The notes: generated from the letters alone by a model not told the origin. Counted from the stretch's first letter, positions 13,686 to 25,641 are shown. The stretch is 64,000 nt of DNA from Artemisia argyi (GCA_030686995.1 CM060681.1:161783333-161847332), one strand, 5' to 3'. Program-made: numbers and translations.

Positions 13686-15544
13686 GACTATGTAACACCC
13701 CCAAAATCGTCACGTCAGCGGAAGACTTAAAATGTCAGCGGAAGACTTTTTGGGTGTTACTTCGAGGATCTTTGTCACAATCATAGAAAACGACACAAAA
13801 GTGACGCTTTAAAGTTTAATTCATTCAAAATACCAAATATTCGAGACATCAAGATGTTTCATAATTTAAACAACAAGTTTATTTGAAATATGTCAAAATG
13901 TTTATTTAAGCCCATGCCAGGTTACAAGCCCACTCCGTGCCTTCAAGTTCCTTCTTGTTTAGTTACCTGAGATAAACACATGCTAAAAAGTGTCAACACA
14001 AAGGTTGGTGAGTTCATAGAGTTCATAGTTTAAATTGTAAATTAGAAAATGAGTGATTTCCTTATCAATTCAGAAATAGTTCGTTGGGCTGCCCTTCACA
14101 GGGCCAACACCAAAAATAGTAGTTGGTTTATCAATCCATTTAACACAAGTTTCGAATCACAAGTTAAGAATGTATTGTAATCACATACAATCAATAAGTT
14201 TAAATCAATATTCCTGTTATTGCCTTAAGCTCATGATACTCAACGATTAACAGCCAATCATAATCTCAAGTTATGACGGTAAGTAGTAGGCCCTCAAGAT
14301 AGGTATTTGCCAATAACCTATTTATAAGAACAATAAAGTGCGCCTGGTGTTTTCTCCAACAACCAAACGAGGATTGTCAATCACTAATAGTACTATCCAC
14401 ATTTATTTACGTTCACCCTTCAAGTGATTAAGGTTCATGATCGAGGGACTTTTGGCAATAGTAACTTAAGCAAATAACATTGGCCTGACGGTATTTCAAT
14501 ACCCGGTATAAAAGACTTGTGATCGAGTTTTAAGCATGTATCTCCCCACGGGAAAATAGTTAAAGAGTGGGCTATGAAATCACAGTAACATGTATATAGT
14601 TAACGAGTACTTATAAAAGTATAAAACAGTAATTAAGCATGTATCTCCCCCAAAGAGTTTACAAAACAATTAAATGAGAAAAGGTGGGGCTATGACTCAC
14701 AGTAATATGTGAAAGTTTAAAATAATTGTGAAAGTAAAAGCAGTAGTTGAGCATGTATCTCCCCCAAAATATTTATAAAATAATTATAAAAATGGGGCTA
14801 AGAACTCACCTTAGTAGTACAGTAGTAGTGGTAGTAACATAATCTCAACGATGCAAGGCAACGGCTTCACACACAACCTAAAAGATATGATATGTTTTAG
14901 TTGATAGTCTAAGTCTAGTTTTATCGTGAATATTAGTTATTCAGTTGTGAACAAGGCTCGTGTTCGTTTAAATGTTTTAAGTATGCAGAAGTATCCTCAC
15001 GTGGTTGTGTTTGATGTTGCTTGTGTGGCAGAGCTTACGCTTAAATCATTTCAAGGTGTTTTGTAAGTATTGGCTCTTGGACAAATGTACGTATATATAT
15101 ATATGTATTTGAGTTTATAGAAGTATTCATGACAAATAAGTTTTCGGTTCGGGAGTAACCAAAAGACTTAGTACGGAAAGTATTCACAAGTAAAGTGTTT
15201 GTAAAAAAAAATGAATAAAAGAAATCAACGTTAGTAAAATAATAAATAATTTACACTAAGTATTTATATTAGTGACGGGTACGAGATACAGTGTATATAT
15301 ATATTTAGTGAGTAGATGATAAGTTAGAAAATATTTATATTAAGTTTTTGTTATAAATATTTTCTTGTCATTCTTTTGTCGGGTTTTAGTAATAATTATA
15401 TATTTTAGTTTTGACAAAATTGTGAACAAAAGTGTTGCAAATATATAGTTTTGACATTTTTATTTAGTAGTTGTAAATTTGTATAAGTTTGGGTCCAAAA
15501 TGATAATTAAAAGGTTAGATAAAAATATATTAAAAATGTCACTT

Positions 15545-15611
15545 ACAAGTTTCGAACTCGAGACCTTTTGCTCACAACCCAAGCGACTCAACCATCTGAG
15601 CTAAGGACTCC
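15545..15611 (-). repeat. tRNA-derived (SINE-like) sequence in the N2 3' LTR
   Basis: The minus strand carries a Pol III A box (TAGCTCAGATGGTTG, 15589-15603) and B box (GAGTTCGAAAC, 15549-15559) at tRNA-like spacing. The acceptor arms do not pair, so this is not a working tRNA gene; it looks like a SINE head or tRNA relic. The identical copy in the other LTR is at 21381-21447. Confidence 0.6.
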
Positions 15612-15916
15612 TTCTTGTTTTATTTTACACCCTTTTTTCTAATTAATCTAATTACTCTATTTCAAAGTTGTTATATTTCCTTCTCAGTGAATACTTAGCA
15701 TGTGTTTGCATGTGTTTGTATTTTGTATATTCAAATAGTTTTGCCATCTTTGTTCATGCGTTTTAATAAGCTTTCTTGTTTCATGTATGAGTTTAAAGTT
15801 TGGTTGTGAAAGGAGCTGAGAACATTACGCACCCTTTTGTTGGGTTTTATAGGTTTCGACGCAAGGTATAAAAACAAGAGTGAACCCATCTTAACTTGTC
15901 AACGCAATTCTTCAAT

Positions 15917-16290
15917 CCACTGTGGTTCGACCACAGTGGGCTTTTGTCAAACACAATTCATATTCCAAAGTTAGACCATTTTCTTAGTTATGTTTCGAGT
16001 TTTAAAGTTTAAAGATTAGACCAAGGAAACACCAAACTAAAACCATCCCAATGCTTGGGTTCGATACGACGCCCCTCAATTTGGACACCAAGCTCGACAA
16101 AATTAAATCGCGACACCCCTACTGTGGTTCGATCACAGTAGGTTTCGACCCATTGTAAAAACCAATCACAAAAATATAAGTTTACTAATAAGTACATTCA
16201 TCTTTAGCCAATACTTAAGGTTACTTTGGTTTCATGTTTTCTTTAGTTATTTCGAGTTCAAAACCTTAAAGGTTCGACATATATGTCGAA
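15917..16290. repeat. Three TTCGA-centred palindromes in the N2 3' LTR
   Basis: 15917-15939 has arms CCACTGTGGT / ACCACAGTGG with loop TCG. 16118-16142 is a near copy with arms CCTACTGTG / CACAGTAGG. 16273-16290 is the perfect palindrome TTCGACATATATGTCGAA. The same set occurs in the other LTR at 21753-21775, 21954-21978 and 22109-22126. Function unknown. Confidence 0.8.
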
Positions 16291-17596
16291 AGAAAGACCT
16301 ATAAGCTCGAGCTTATTACCGAATGAGTTTATAATTGTGAATTAGCTAGTTTCCACCACACAAGTTTTATAAACAACAAGGCCATTTCTTGCATGAAAGT
16401 CGAATGTAAATATGTATGTATATGTCGATAGTGTATAAATAAAGAATTTGAACTCCTTTTTAGTCTTCTAAAACTTGACACATTAACACACCCATGAAGC
16501 TTTAACGTTTTAAAAAAAAAAAATAACAAGTTTAAAGGTAGTCGACTTAACAGTGAGAGATGTATACGTTTTCGAGCACACATGGTTGTTTCCAAATCTT
16601 TTAAATATGTCATGAAAGTTTAAATGTGACTTGTTAAAGTAGTAAACATCAAAGAGTGCAAGTATTTGTTTTCTTACAGTGACTTTCGTGATGATGTGTC
16701 GAGTGAGAAAGGAAAAAGACCAAGAATTCCTGATGACCAAGGCTTCGTGACTCAAGTGTTCCTAGCTTGCTAATAAATCCTGGACTCTTGTTCTCCTTTT
16801 CTTCTTCGCATGACAGTAGCTAGAGTAAATGTTGGTGTTTGTGTTTGTTTTCGAGTTGTGATGAGACAATAGGCAAGTAAGAGAGGTATGCTTGTGTGTG
16901 TTAACAACTGAGGTTGTATGGAGAGTATATGTAGGCAGTGTTTGGTGTGTGATAGCAAGCAATGGGTAACATGATATTGTGTGTTGGCTTGAAACTATGT
17001 GTGGCACCTCTACTAGTATCCAATCAAGTTAGAACAACAAGAGAATGTGTAAGACCTTCTTCTGAACATTCTCTGACACTCCTGACAGCTGCTATAACGT
17101 TTATAGATGGTTTCTAGCGATTGGGGAGTATGGGAGGTGCTAAGGAAATTTGCGACACGTTTTTACTAATCTTGTTCATACGAGTTGGGGGTTTCACTTT
17201 GGCCAGATATGAGTGATCAAAAGGGTGAGGTAATGAACGAGGTTTGTCATTTCTAAGTCCTTGCTAGGTGGTGATTTGATTTAGGTAGAAATATGTTGGT
17301 GTTGTGTGTCGAGATTTTGAGTAACGAGGGTGTCTTGTTGGCTTGGTCTCGACAGGTAACCAAAAAGAAAAGAAAGCAAATAAATCCAAGGTTCCGTTTG
17401 GGCTATAAGGTCTGTTGGGCTCGTTTGGCAAATCTGGCCCAAATGAAAATAAAAGAAATAAATAAGGTTCGTTTGGCAGCAGTTGGGTTTAAGCGTGGCC
17501 CTTTGGGTCTTAGAGGCCCAATTAGCAAGGTTCGTGAGTCGGGTTACGATCCAATAATATTAGTGATCAATCTCGGGAATTTTTGTAGGCTCGGGA

Positions 17597-17608
17597 TTTA
17601 TATAAATA
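17597..17608 (-). promoter_or_regulatory. Candidate TATA box of N2 LTR
   Basis: The minus strand reads TATTTATATAAA about 210 bp inside the LTR's element-strand start. The copy in the 5' LTR is at 23433-23444. If used, U3 would be only about 240 bp and R-U5 about 3.9 kb. Confidence 0.45.
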
Positions 17609-17814
17609 GTACACGGTAATTAAATGAAACGTATATTTATTAAATATAAATGTTTTAGATTTTTAAAAGTACGAGTGTGAGTATCGGTAAATGGTAAAAA
17701 TATTGTGATTGTCAAAAGTATAAATATATATAAAAAAAAAATTGACATGAGTAAAAATGGTTTATTTACGTTGTAATAGTGTTTTAATTATAGGGAAAAT
17801 CACGGGATGTGATA

Positions 17815-17850
17815 GTACCTACCCGTTAAACGAATCCCGTCCCGGGATTC
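17815..17850 (-). promoter_or_regulatory. N2 polypurine tract with adjacent hairpin
   Basis: Element-strand GGGTAGGT (plus-strand ACCTACCC) lies just inside the 3' LTR. Seven bases on, 17832-17850 forms a perfect eight-pair hairpin GAATCCCG / CGGGATTC with loop TCC. ACCTACCCGTTAAAC (17817-17831) recurs at 18600-18614. Confidence 0.6.
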
Positions 17851-19510
17851 TGGTGTAAGAAAGTTGTTATTACTAGGTTTGAATGAAAACTTTTCTGAGA
17901 AGGTTGGGAAACCTCATTTTTTTTTTACGTGAATAGTGATTTTTGGAATAGTACTCCAACGGTCACATTTCTTTTTCTTAAATATCCCACTTTATCATTC
18001 TTATTTTACCATTTCAAATATTTACCTTATATTTCTCTTACAAAGTTTTCCAAAATGCCGCATATAGTTACTATAATTGCGATTACGTACCTTATTGCTG
18101 CTGTTGTTTATTCGATTTATGCTCCAAAAGAGGATCGTGCATTGTTGGTTGGTATTTTAGTGTTTCTCGTACCGCTTGTGATCCTTGCGGTTGCCATTGA
18201 CAAGTTTTGGAAGTAAGGAGTAGTATTTGTAGTAGGAATGTTGTAATGAATCTTTATTGTATTTCCATGTAATCCTTAACAATTATGAAATAAAATTTTG
18301 TTTGTTGTGTTTCCATGTAACCGAAATAATTATGAAATAAAGTTTGTTTCGTTTTGTGAAATCTTGTTTTACGTTACATATTCGGTTGTGTTGAGTGGAT
18401 CAAAAAAATCATGAGATTATTAATTTTTGTCGAGGACAAGGAAAATAACGAGGTTGTTTGTAGTGTTTTTATGTATTTCTGTTCAGTCTGCTTTTTAATA
18501 ATATGGTGTTTGAATAAAATTCCTTGTGATCATACATTGGGTGAGAATTTATTCTGTTATGTTTAGATACATTAATAATTACAAAAATCTGTGCGGGTAA
18601 CCTACCCGTTAAACAAAAGAGTTTTGTTGATATAGGTTTTTACAAAAGGAAAAGGGTAGAGAAATTTCTTGAATTATCAGTTTTTGTGGATAGAAATTTA
18701 GTTTGGGGAGAAGTGAGTGCACATGGTATTTTTATCAGCTGGGAGGATCAATCGTTTAGTGACGTCAAGGTTTACCTAATGATCTTGGTAATGTTAGCAT
18801 TATCGATGTTAGTCAAATCTTTGTGTATCAATATTCGTGGTTTCTAGTGAGATTTAGGGGTTCGTGCCTATTAACTTAGAAATAATTAAACCCATTTATC
18901 TATATTTTGTTATTTACATAGAGAAGCGTCCCAAACTATGTAACTAAAGAAATATAAACCTATGGTTCAATGATTTACAATTTCTTGATTTGAACAAAAG
19001 GGCGTCCCAATCCATTCAAATTAAGACGTTGTAAATCATTTTAAAATTCTGACTTAACATCCATACTAATTGACAAAATAATTTATGCGCGGATTTTCCG
19101 AGAGTATGAAAAGAGTATGTAGTAAGCATTTATAAATATGAGAGCGAGATAATTAAAGAGGATTTGCATAGTACTCAAAGTAGTTGGGGGAGCATATAAA
19201 TATATATATATTAATATACTGGTGTGTAGTTGTACCATAAACTATTTAAAGTCACATAATAGTCTTAGCGGATGGAAATATGAAGACACGGTATTTGTAA
19301 TAATCCCGATTAGTAAATGTAAGTCATTAGCATAATCATAACATGTAAGCATATATCAAGTTATATAAGTAAGAAATAATGAGAAGTAACTTTTCTACCA
19401 GATGTTGGAATGTAGGCACGGAGGGCATGAAGTGGTATTTTGTAAAAATGGTCCAGTTAAAGTGTGGTTATAGTCCAATGTTTAAAAACATCTGGTTCTC
19501 TATAACCGTG
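17851..19510. other. N2 internal region without gag or pol
   Basis: Non-coding on the element strand. It holds the opposite-strand membrane ORF listed separately, an imperfect tandem repeat at about 18259-18350 (two copies of TTTCCATGTAA..AATTATGAAATAAA), and a second PPT-like copy with its own seven-pair hairpin AACAAAA / TTTTGTT (18612-18628, loop GAG). Confidence 0.65.
18055..18216 (+). CDS. Small two-helix membrane protein ORF, unknown
   Basis: The ORF encodes 53 residues starting at ATG 18055 in a favourable context (CCAAAATGCC). An upstream in-frame ATG at 17929 would add 42 residues of less protein-like sequence. Two hydrophobic segments, about residues 4-20 (IVTIIAITYLIAAVVYS) and 30-48 (LVGILVFLVPLVILAVAI), are separated by a charged turn APKEDR, with a DKFWK tail. 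It would be a hairpin membrane protein. It is on the strand opposite to N2, between the two PPT-like repeats of N2, and is followed by AATAAA-like signals near 18290 and 18339. I do not recognise the family. It could be a captured host fragment or a chance hydrophobic ORF. Confidence 0.4.
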   Translation: MPHIVTIIAITYLIAAVVYSIYAPKEDRALLVGILVFLVPLVILAVAIDKFWK

Positions 19511-19526
19511 GCTCTGAATACCAATC
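19511..19526 (-). promoter_or_regulatory. N2 primer-binding site (initiator-Met type)
   Basis: Plus strand GCTCTGAATACCA (19511-19523), three bases from the LTR. The element-strand TGGTATTCAGAGC differs from the usual initiator-Met-tRNA site TGGTATCAGAGC by one extra T. It fixes the element's orientation. Confidence 0.8.
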
Positions 19527-22500
19527 TGTAACACCCCCAAAATCGTCACGTCAGCGGAAGACTTAAAATGTCAGCGGAAGACTTTTTGGGTGTTACTTCG
19601 AGGATCTTTGTCACAATCATAGAAAACGACACAAAAGTGACGCTTTAAAGTTTAATTCATTCAAAATACCAAATATTCGAGACATCAAGATGTTTCATAA
19701 TTTAAACAACAAGTTTATTTGAAATATGTCAAAATGTTTATTTAAGCCCATGCCAGGTTACAAGCCCACTCCGTGCCTTCAAGTTCCTTCTTGTTTAGTT
19801 ACCTGAGATAAACACATGCTAAAAAGTGTCAACACAAAGGTTGGTGAGTTCATAGAGTTCATAGTTTAAATTGTAAATTAGAAAATGAGTGATTTCCTTA
19901 TCAATTCAGAAATAGTTCGTTGGGCTGCCCTTCACAGGGCCAACACCAAAAATAGTAGTTGGTTTATCAATCCATTTAACACAAGTTTCGAATCACAAGT
20001 TAAGAATGTATTGTAATCACATACAATCAATAAGTTTAAATCAATATTCCTGTTATTGCCTTAAGCTCATGATACTCAACGATTAACAGCCAATCATAAT
20101 CTCAAGTTATGACGGTAAGTAGTAGGCCCTCAAGATAGGTATTTGCCAATAACCTATTTATAAGAACAATAAAGTGCGCCTGGTGTTTTCTCCAACAACC
20201 AAACGAGGATTGTCAATCACTAATAGTACTATCCACATTTATTTACGTTCACCCTTCAAGTGATTAAGGTTCATGATCGAGGGACTTTTGGCAATAGTAA
20301 CTTAAGCAAATAACATTGGCCTGACGGTATTTCAATACCCGGTATAAAAGACTTGTGATCGAGTTTTAAGCATGTATCTCCCCACGGGAAAATAGTTAAA
20401 GAGTGGGCTATGAAATCACAGTAACATGTATATAGTTAACGAGTACTTATAAAAGTATAAAACAGTAATTAAGCATGTATCTCCCCCAAAGAGTTTACAA
20501 AACAATTAAATGAGAAAAGGTGGGGCTATGACTCACAGTAATATGTGAAAGTTTAAAATAATTGTGAAAGTAAAAGCAGTAGTTGAGCATGTATCTCCCC
20601 CAAAATATTTATAAAATAATTATAAAAATGGGGCTAAGAACTCACCTTAGTAGTACAGTAGTAGTGGTAGTAACATAATCTCAACGATGCAAGGCAACGG
20701 CTTCACACACAACCTAAAAGATATGATATGTTTTAGTTGATAGTCTAAGTCTAGTTTTATCGTGAATATTAGTTATTCAGTTGTGAACAAGGCTCGTGTT
20801 CGTTTAAATGTTTTAAGTATGCAGAAGTATCCTCACGTGGTTGTGTTTGATGTTGCTTGTGTGGCAGAGCTTACGCTTAAATCATTTCAAGGTGTTTTGT
20901 AAGTATTGGCTCTTGGACAAATGTACGTATATATATATATGTATTTGAGTTTATAGAAGTATTCATGACAAATAAGTTTTCGGTTCGGGAGTAACCAAAA
21001 GACTTAGTACGGAAAGTATTCACAAGTAAAGTGTTTGTAAAAAAAAATGAATAAAAGAAATCAACGTTAGTAAAATAATAAATAATTTACACTAAGTATT
21101 TATATTAGTGACGGGTACGAGATACAGTGTATATATATATTTAGTGAGTAGATGATAAGTTAGAAAATATTTATATTAAGTTTTTGTTATAAATATTTTC
21201 TTGTCATTCTTTTGTCGGGTTTTAGTAATAATTATATATTTTAGTTTTGACAAAATTGTGAACAAAAGTGTTGCAAATATATAGTTTTGACATTTTTATT
21301 TAGTAGTTGTAAATTTGTATAAGTTTGGGTCCAAAATGATAATTAAAAGGTTAGATAAAAATATATTAAAAATGTCACTTACAAGTTTCGAACTCGAGAC
21401 CTTTTGCTCACAACCCAAGCGACTCAACCATCTGAGCTAAGGACTCCTTCTTGTTTTATTTTACACCCTTTTTTCTAATTAATCTAATTACTCTATTTCA
21501 AAGTTGTTATATTTCCTTCTCAGTGAATACTTAGCATGTGTTTGCATGTGTTTGTATTTTGTATATTCAAATAGTTTTGCCATCTTTGTTCATGCGTTTT
21601 AATAAGCTTTCTTGTTTCATGTATGAGTTTAAAGTTTGGTTGTGAAAGGAGCTGAGAACATTACGCACCCTTTTGTTGGGTTTTATAGGTTTCGACGCAA
21701 GGTATAAAAACAAGAGTGAACCCATCTTAACTTGTCAACGCAATTCTTCAATCCACTGTGGTTCGACCACAGTGGGCTTTTGTCAAACACAATTCATATT
21801 CCAAAGTTAGACCATTTTCTTAGTTATGTTTCGAGTTTTAAAGTTTAAAGATTAGACCAAGGAAACACCAAACTAAAACCATCCCAATGCTTGGGTTCGA
21901 TACGACGCCCCTCAATTTGGACACCAAGCTCGACAAAATTAAATCGCGACACCCCTACTGTGGTTCGATCACAGTAGGTTTCGACCCATTGTAAAAACCA
22001 ATCACAAAAATATAAGTTTACTAATAAGTACATTCATCTTTAGCCAATACTTAAGGTTACTTTGGTTTCATGTTTTCTTTAGTTATTTCGAGTTCAAAAC
22101 CTTAAAGGTTCGACATATATGTCGAAAGAAAGACCTATAAGCTCGAGCTTATTACCGAATGAGTTTATAATTGTGAATTAGCTAGTTTCCACCACACAAG
22201 TTTTATAAACAACAAGGCCATTTCTTGCATGAAAGTCGAATGTAAATATGTATGTATATGTCGATAGTGTATAAATAAAGAATTTGAACTCCTTTTTAGT
22301 CTTCTAAAACTTGACACATTAACACACCCATGAAGCTTTAACGTTTTAAAAAAAAAAAATAACAAGTTTAAAGGTAGTCGACTTAACAGTGAGAGATGTA
22401 TACGTTTTCGAGCACACATGGTTGTTTCCAAATCTTTTAAATATGTCATGAAAGTTTAAATGTGACTTGTTAAAGTAGTAAACATCAAAGAGTGCAAGTA

Positions 22501-23651
22501 TTTGTTTTCTTACAGTGACTTTCGTGATGATGTGTCGAGTGAGAAAGGAAAAAGACCAAGAATTCCTGATGACCAAGGCTTCGTGACTCAAGTGTTCCTA
22601 GCTTGCTAATAAATCCTGGACTCTTGTTCTCCTTTTCTTCTTCGCATGACAGTAGCTAGAGTAAATGTTGGTGTTTGTGTTTGTTTTCGAGTTGTGATGA
22701 GACAATAGGCAAGTAAGAGAGGTATGCTTGTGTGTGTTAACAACTGAGGTTGTATGGAGAGTATATGTAGGCAGTGTTTGGTGTGTGATAGCAAGCAATG
22801 GGTAACATGATATTGTGTGTTGGCTTGAAACTATGTGTGGCACCTCTACTAGTATCCAATCAAGTTAGAACAACAAGAGAATGTGTAAGACCTTCTTCTG
22901 AACATTCTCTGACACTCCTGACAGCTGCTATAACGTTTATAGATGGTTTCTAGCGATTGGGGAGTATGGGAGGTGCTAAGGAAATTTGCAACACGTTTTT
23001 ACTAATCTTGTTCATACGAGTTGGGGGTTTCACTTTGGCCAGATATGAGTGATCAAAAGGGTGAGGTAATGAACGAGGTTTGTCATTTCTAAGTCCTTGC
23101 TAGGTGGTGATTTGATTTAGGTAGAAATATGTTGGTGTTGTGTGTCGAGATTTTGAGTAACGAGGGTGTCTTGTTGGCTTGGTCTCGACAGGTAACCAAA
23201 AAGAAAAGAAAGCAAATAAATCCAAGGTTCCGTTTGGGCTATAAGGTCTGTTGGGCTCGTTTGGCAAATCTGGCCCAAATGAAAATAAAAGAAATAAATA
23301 AGGTTCGTTTGGCAGCAGTTGGGTTTAAGCGTGGCCCTTTGGGTCTTAGAGGCCCAATTAGCAAGGTTCGTGAGTCGGGTTACGATCCAATAATATTAGT
23401 GATCAATCTCGGGAATTTTTGTAGGCTCGGGATTTATATAAATAGTACACGGTAATTAAATGAAACGTATATTTATTAAATATAAATGTTTTAGATTTTT
23501 AAAAGTACGAGTGTGAGTATCGGTAAATGGTAAAAATATTGTGATTGTCAAAAGTATAAATATATATAAAAAAAAAAATTGACATGAGTAAAAATGGTTT
23601 ATTTACGTTGTAATAGTGTTTTAATTATAGGGAAAATCACGGGATGTGATA
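19527..23651 (-). repeat. N2 5' LTR
   Basis: Copy of 13691-17814 offset by 5836 bp, including the palindromes, SINE-like segment, TATA box and GCATGTATCTCCCC repeats. It ends at 23651, directly followed by target duplication GACTA (23652-23656). Confidence 0.95.
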
Positions 23652-24658
23652 GACTACCTTGGGAGGAAGAGAAGAAGAGGTAGTCGGAGCCGTTGGTCCA
23701 TCATATGAAACAACACTCCTAGTCGTGATCGCTTTTGCATCGCCCCTCGGGTTAGAGATCGTGTTGCTTGGAAGAGTACCCGAGCCCGAGGGTCGATCAT
23801 TTAAAGACTTCTTAATTTCAGTGATTTCCTTAGTCAGTAATTCCTGATTTTTCATTAAATTCTGATTTTGTAGCATCAATTGTTTAATCAATTCATCCAA
23901 AGGTGATTGATTTTGATTCACAACTGGAATTTGAAAATTTTGTCCATGGTTATTGTTGTTGAAACCTTGGTTTTGGAAATTTTGATTTCCATGATTGTAA
24001 TTCCCATGATTTGCATTTTGAAAATTCCCGTAATTTCCTTGAAAATTCCCTTGATTCGGGCCTTGATTGTAATTCCCCCGATTTTGATGAAAATCTTGAT
24101 TTTGATTTTGAAAACCATTGTTCATCCGGTTTTGATTTTGATTAAATTGATTGTTTCGGTTTTGCATGTTATGGTTCACTTGATTGACTTGATTCGGTTG
24201 ATTGAAACCGGGTGGTCCAAGATAATTGTTAGAATGGTAGCTAAGAAGATTTCGGTCTCCCTGTGGTTGGTAACCATTACCGCCCATATTGTAGGTTCCC
24301 GAAGTAGCATACACATTCTCGTGAGTGAAGCCACCGGAGGCTGGGCACTCAAAATACAAATGAGGACCACCACAAGTCTCACAAACATGATTAACCATAT
24401 TGACTTGATGGTTTTTGACTTGATTTTGATTCTGAGTCGTTTGATGCACTCGTAAAACAGCCGTAGACAAATCATCGAGTTTCTTAGTAATGGCGGCTAT
24501 TTCAGAATTAGACGTAGAAGAATTATGAGCAGCGGTTGATCTTGTTGACTCATTCCTCTTGGCTGAGGAATCCCAGTAATTGTAATGAGCAGTCATATTC
24601 TCAATAAGTTCGTAACAATCTTCAGGACGTCGTTTCATAAAAGTTCCACCAGCAGCTG
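23652..24658 (-). pseudogene. Outer element gag, C-terminal part with zinc knuckle
   Basis: The gag-pol frame resumes at 24653 after nested element N1; 24654-24658 (AGCTG) is the N1 target duplication. Visible are GGTFMKRRPEDCYELIENM, a zinc knuckle CETCGGPHLYFEC (CX2CX3HX4C), and a long Asn/Gln-rich stretch (many NQN, NFQ, NHGN repeats), then a predicted coiled segment (LIKQLMLQNQNLMKNQELL). The open frame continues artificially into both nested elements. Gag would bind RNA and form the particle. Plus-strand ORFs here are mirror images of this low-complexity sequence. Confidence 0.92.
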
Positions 24659-25620
24659 TGATGCGTGGGAATCGCACCTTGCTTTACCTCTCGAGGGATC
24701 TCAAGAAGCTTACAACCTCCACTAGGCAGTGTACCTGATCGTTGTAGTATAGTATAGTGACAAGTACCGGGGGATTGATCGTTCAGCTTAGGAATAGTGT
24801 CGCTAGGATTAGAAAACCTAATTACTAGTTCTAAAGGTGAGGGATGATTATTTTTGTATTTTTATATTTTTATGAAAGCAAGTAAAATCTCGGTTTTTTT
24901 GGAAGAATGGGCGGAATTAGTTGCTATTCAACTAACCCAAAGCTAAGATGCAATCAAAATAAAATAATAAAAATGAAAACAAACTAATTATACTAAGGTT
25001 GTGAGCAGTAATTGGAGAAAATGTGTTTACTTAGACTTCACTACTCCCTAGATATCTTTTACACGTTAATTACTTGTTATACTTGTATGGATGACGGATT
25101 GTATTCCTTAATACCATTCGTGGGGTGGCATACATAACTCCCCAACTCTATGAGCTCTTATCTCCTCCTACACCATGACCCAGCACAACTATAGGGATTG
25201 TAAACAGTGGCTCATGCATTAAATACAACCAATAAAGACCTAGTACGCCTTGGTTCATGTTTCTTAAGACGTTCAAGCATGTTACCATTTGGAGATCTGC
25301 CAGTTTTCTTAAGCCTAACATATATATCATTCATCCAAGAACAAGAATAAACAAGTAATCAACACATAATCAACATCTAGGTTTCATTAGATCTAAGCAA
25401 ACACAAGAGAGATCTAGCCTAGCATAATGGAATTGAGACAAGAACAAGATATAAACAACCAACACATAGACACATTGATTGAATTAGAAGAACACTTATC
25501 TCAATTACAATGAGAGGTATCAAGGGTTTGGAACCCTTGAAAAACCTGTAAAAAAGGCACCAAATTCGTCTTTAGGGTTTCACCAAAACTTCTCTCTCTT
25601 TTAATGAAAAAACTAGAAAA

Positions 25621-25630
25621 CTATATATAG
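25621..25630 (-). promoter_or_regulatory. N1 LTR TATA box
   Basis: CTATATATAG (palindromic) lies immediately downstream, on the element strand, of the TGACGCCGTCA array. The copy in the 5' LTR is at 30689-30698. Confidence 0.6.
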
Positions 25631-25641
25631 GAAAACTGGTC

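Larger units (their letters stand above)
13691..17814 (-). repeat. N2 3' LTR
   Basis: Runs from TGTAACACCC to GATGTGATA on the plus strand, so on the element strand it is TATCAC...TGTTACA: a non-canonical TA..CA terminus instead of TG..CA. The first 70 bp hold an imperfect inverted repeat (TAACACCC.. / ..GGGTGTTA) around two copies of GTCAGCGGAAGACTT. Three ~105-bp diverged repeats start with GCATGTATCTCCCC at 14534, 14637 and 14751. Several ORFs inside (for example 16329-16613 - and 17293-17619 +) have no known motif and I regard them as chance. Confidence 0.92.
13691..23651 (-). mobile_element. N2: non-autonomous LARD-like LTR element (4.1-kb LTRs)
   Basis: Two LTRs of 4124 and 4125 bp surround an interior of only 1712 bp with no gag or pol. 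GACTA flanks the element (13686-13690 and 23652-23656). An initiator-Met-type primer site adjoins the right LTR, so the element lies on the minus strand. The large LTRs and non-coding interior fit the LARD class; the primer type and TGTAACACCC terminus suggest a Ty3/gypsy chromovirus-like autonomous partner (inference). The two LTRs differ, as far as I could compare by eye, by one substitution (near 17154 / 22990) and one base in an A-run, so insertion is very recent. Confidence 0.93.

Noticed and set aside
15545..15611. Functional tRNA gene
   Set aside because: A and B boxes are present but the acceptor stem does not pair; called a tRNA-derived repeat.
16329..17007. Overlapping minus-strand ORFs in the N2 LTR (again at 22165-22843)
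   Set aside because: Mutually overlapping frames with biased composition and no domains; treated as chance ORFs.
17293..17619. 108-residue ORF in both N2 LTRs
   Set aside because: Identical in both copies only because the LTRs are near identical; no motif, and it opposes the element strand.
13691..23651. Simple 5.8-kb tandem segmental duplication
   Set aside because: The copies are bounded by a 5-bp target duplication and a primer-binding site, so they are LTRs of one element.
23907..24455. 182-residue plus-strand ORF
   Set aside because: Mirror of the Asn/Gln-rich gag on the opposite strand; Ile/Leu-rich low complexity.
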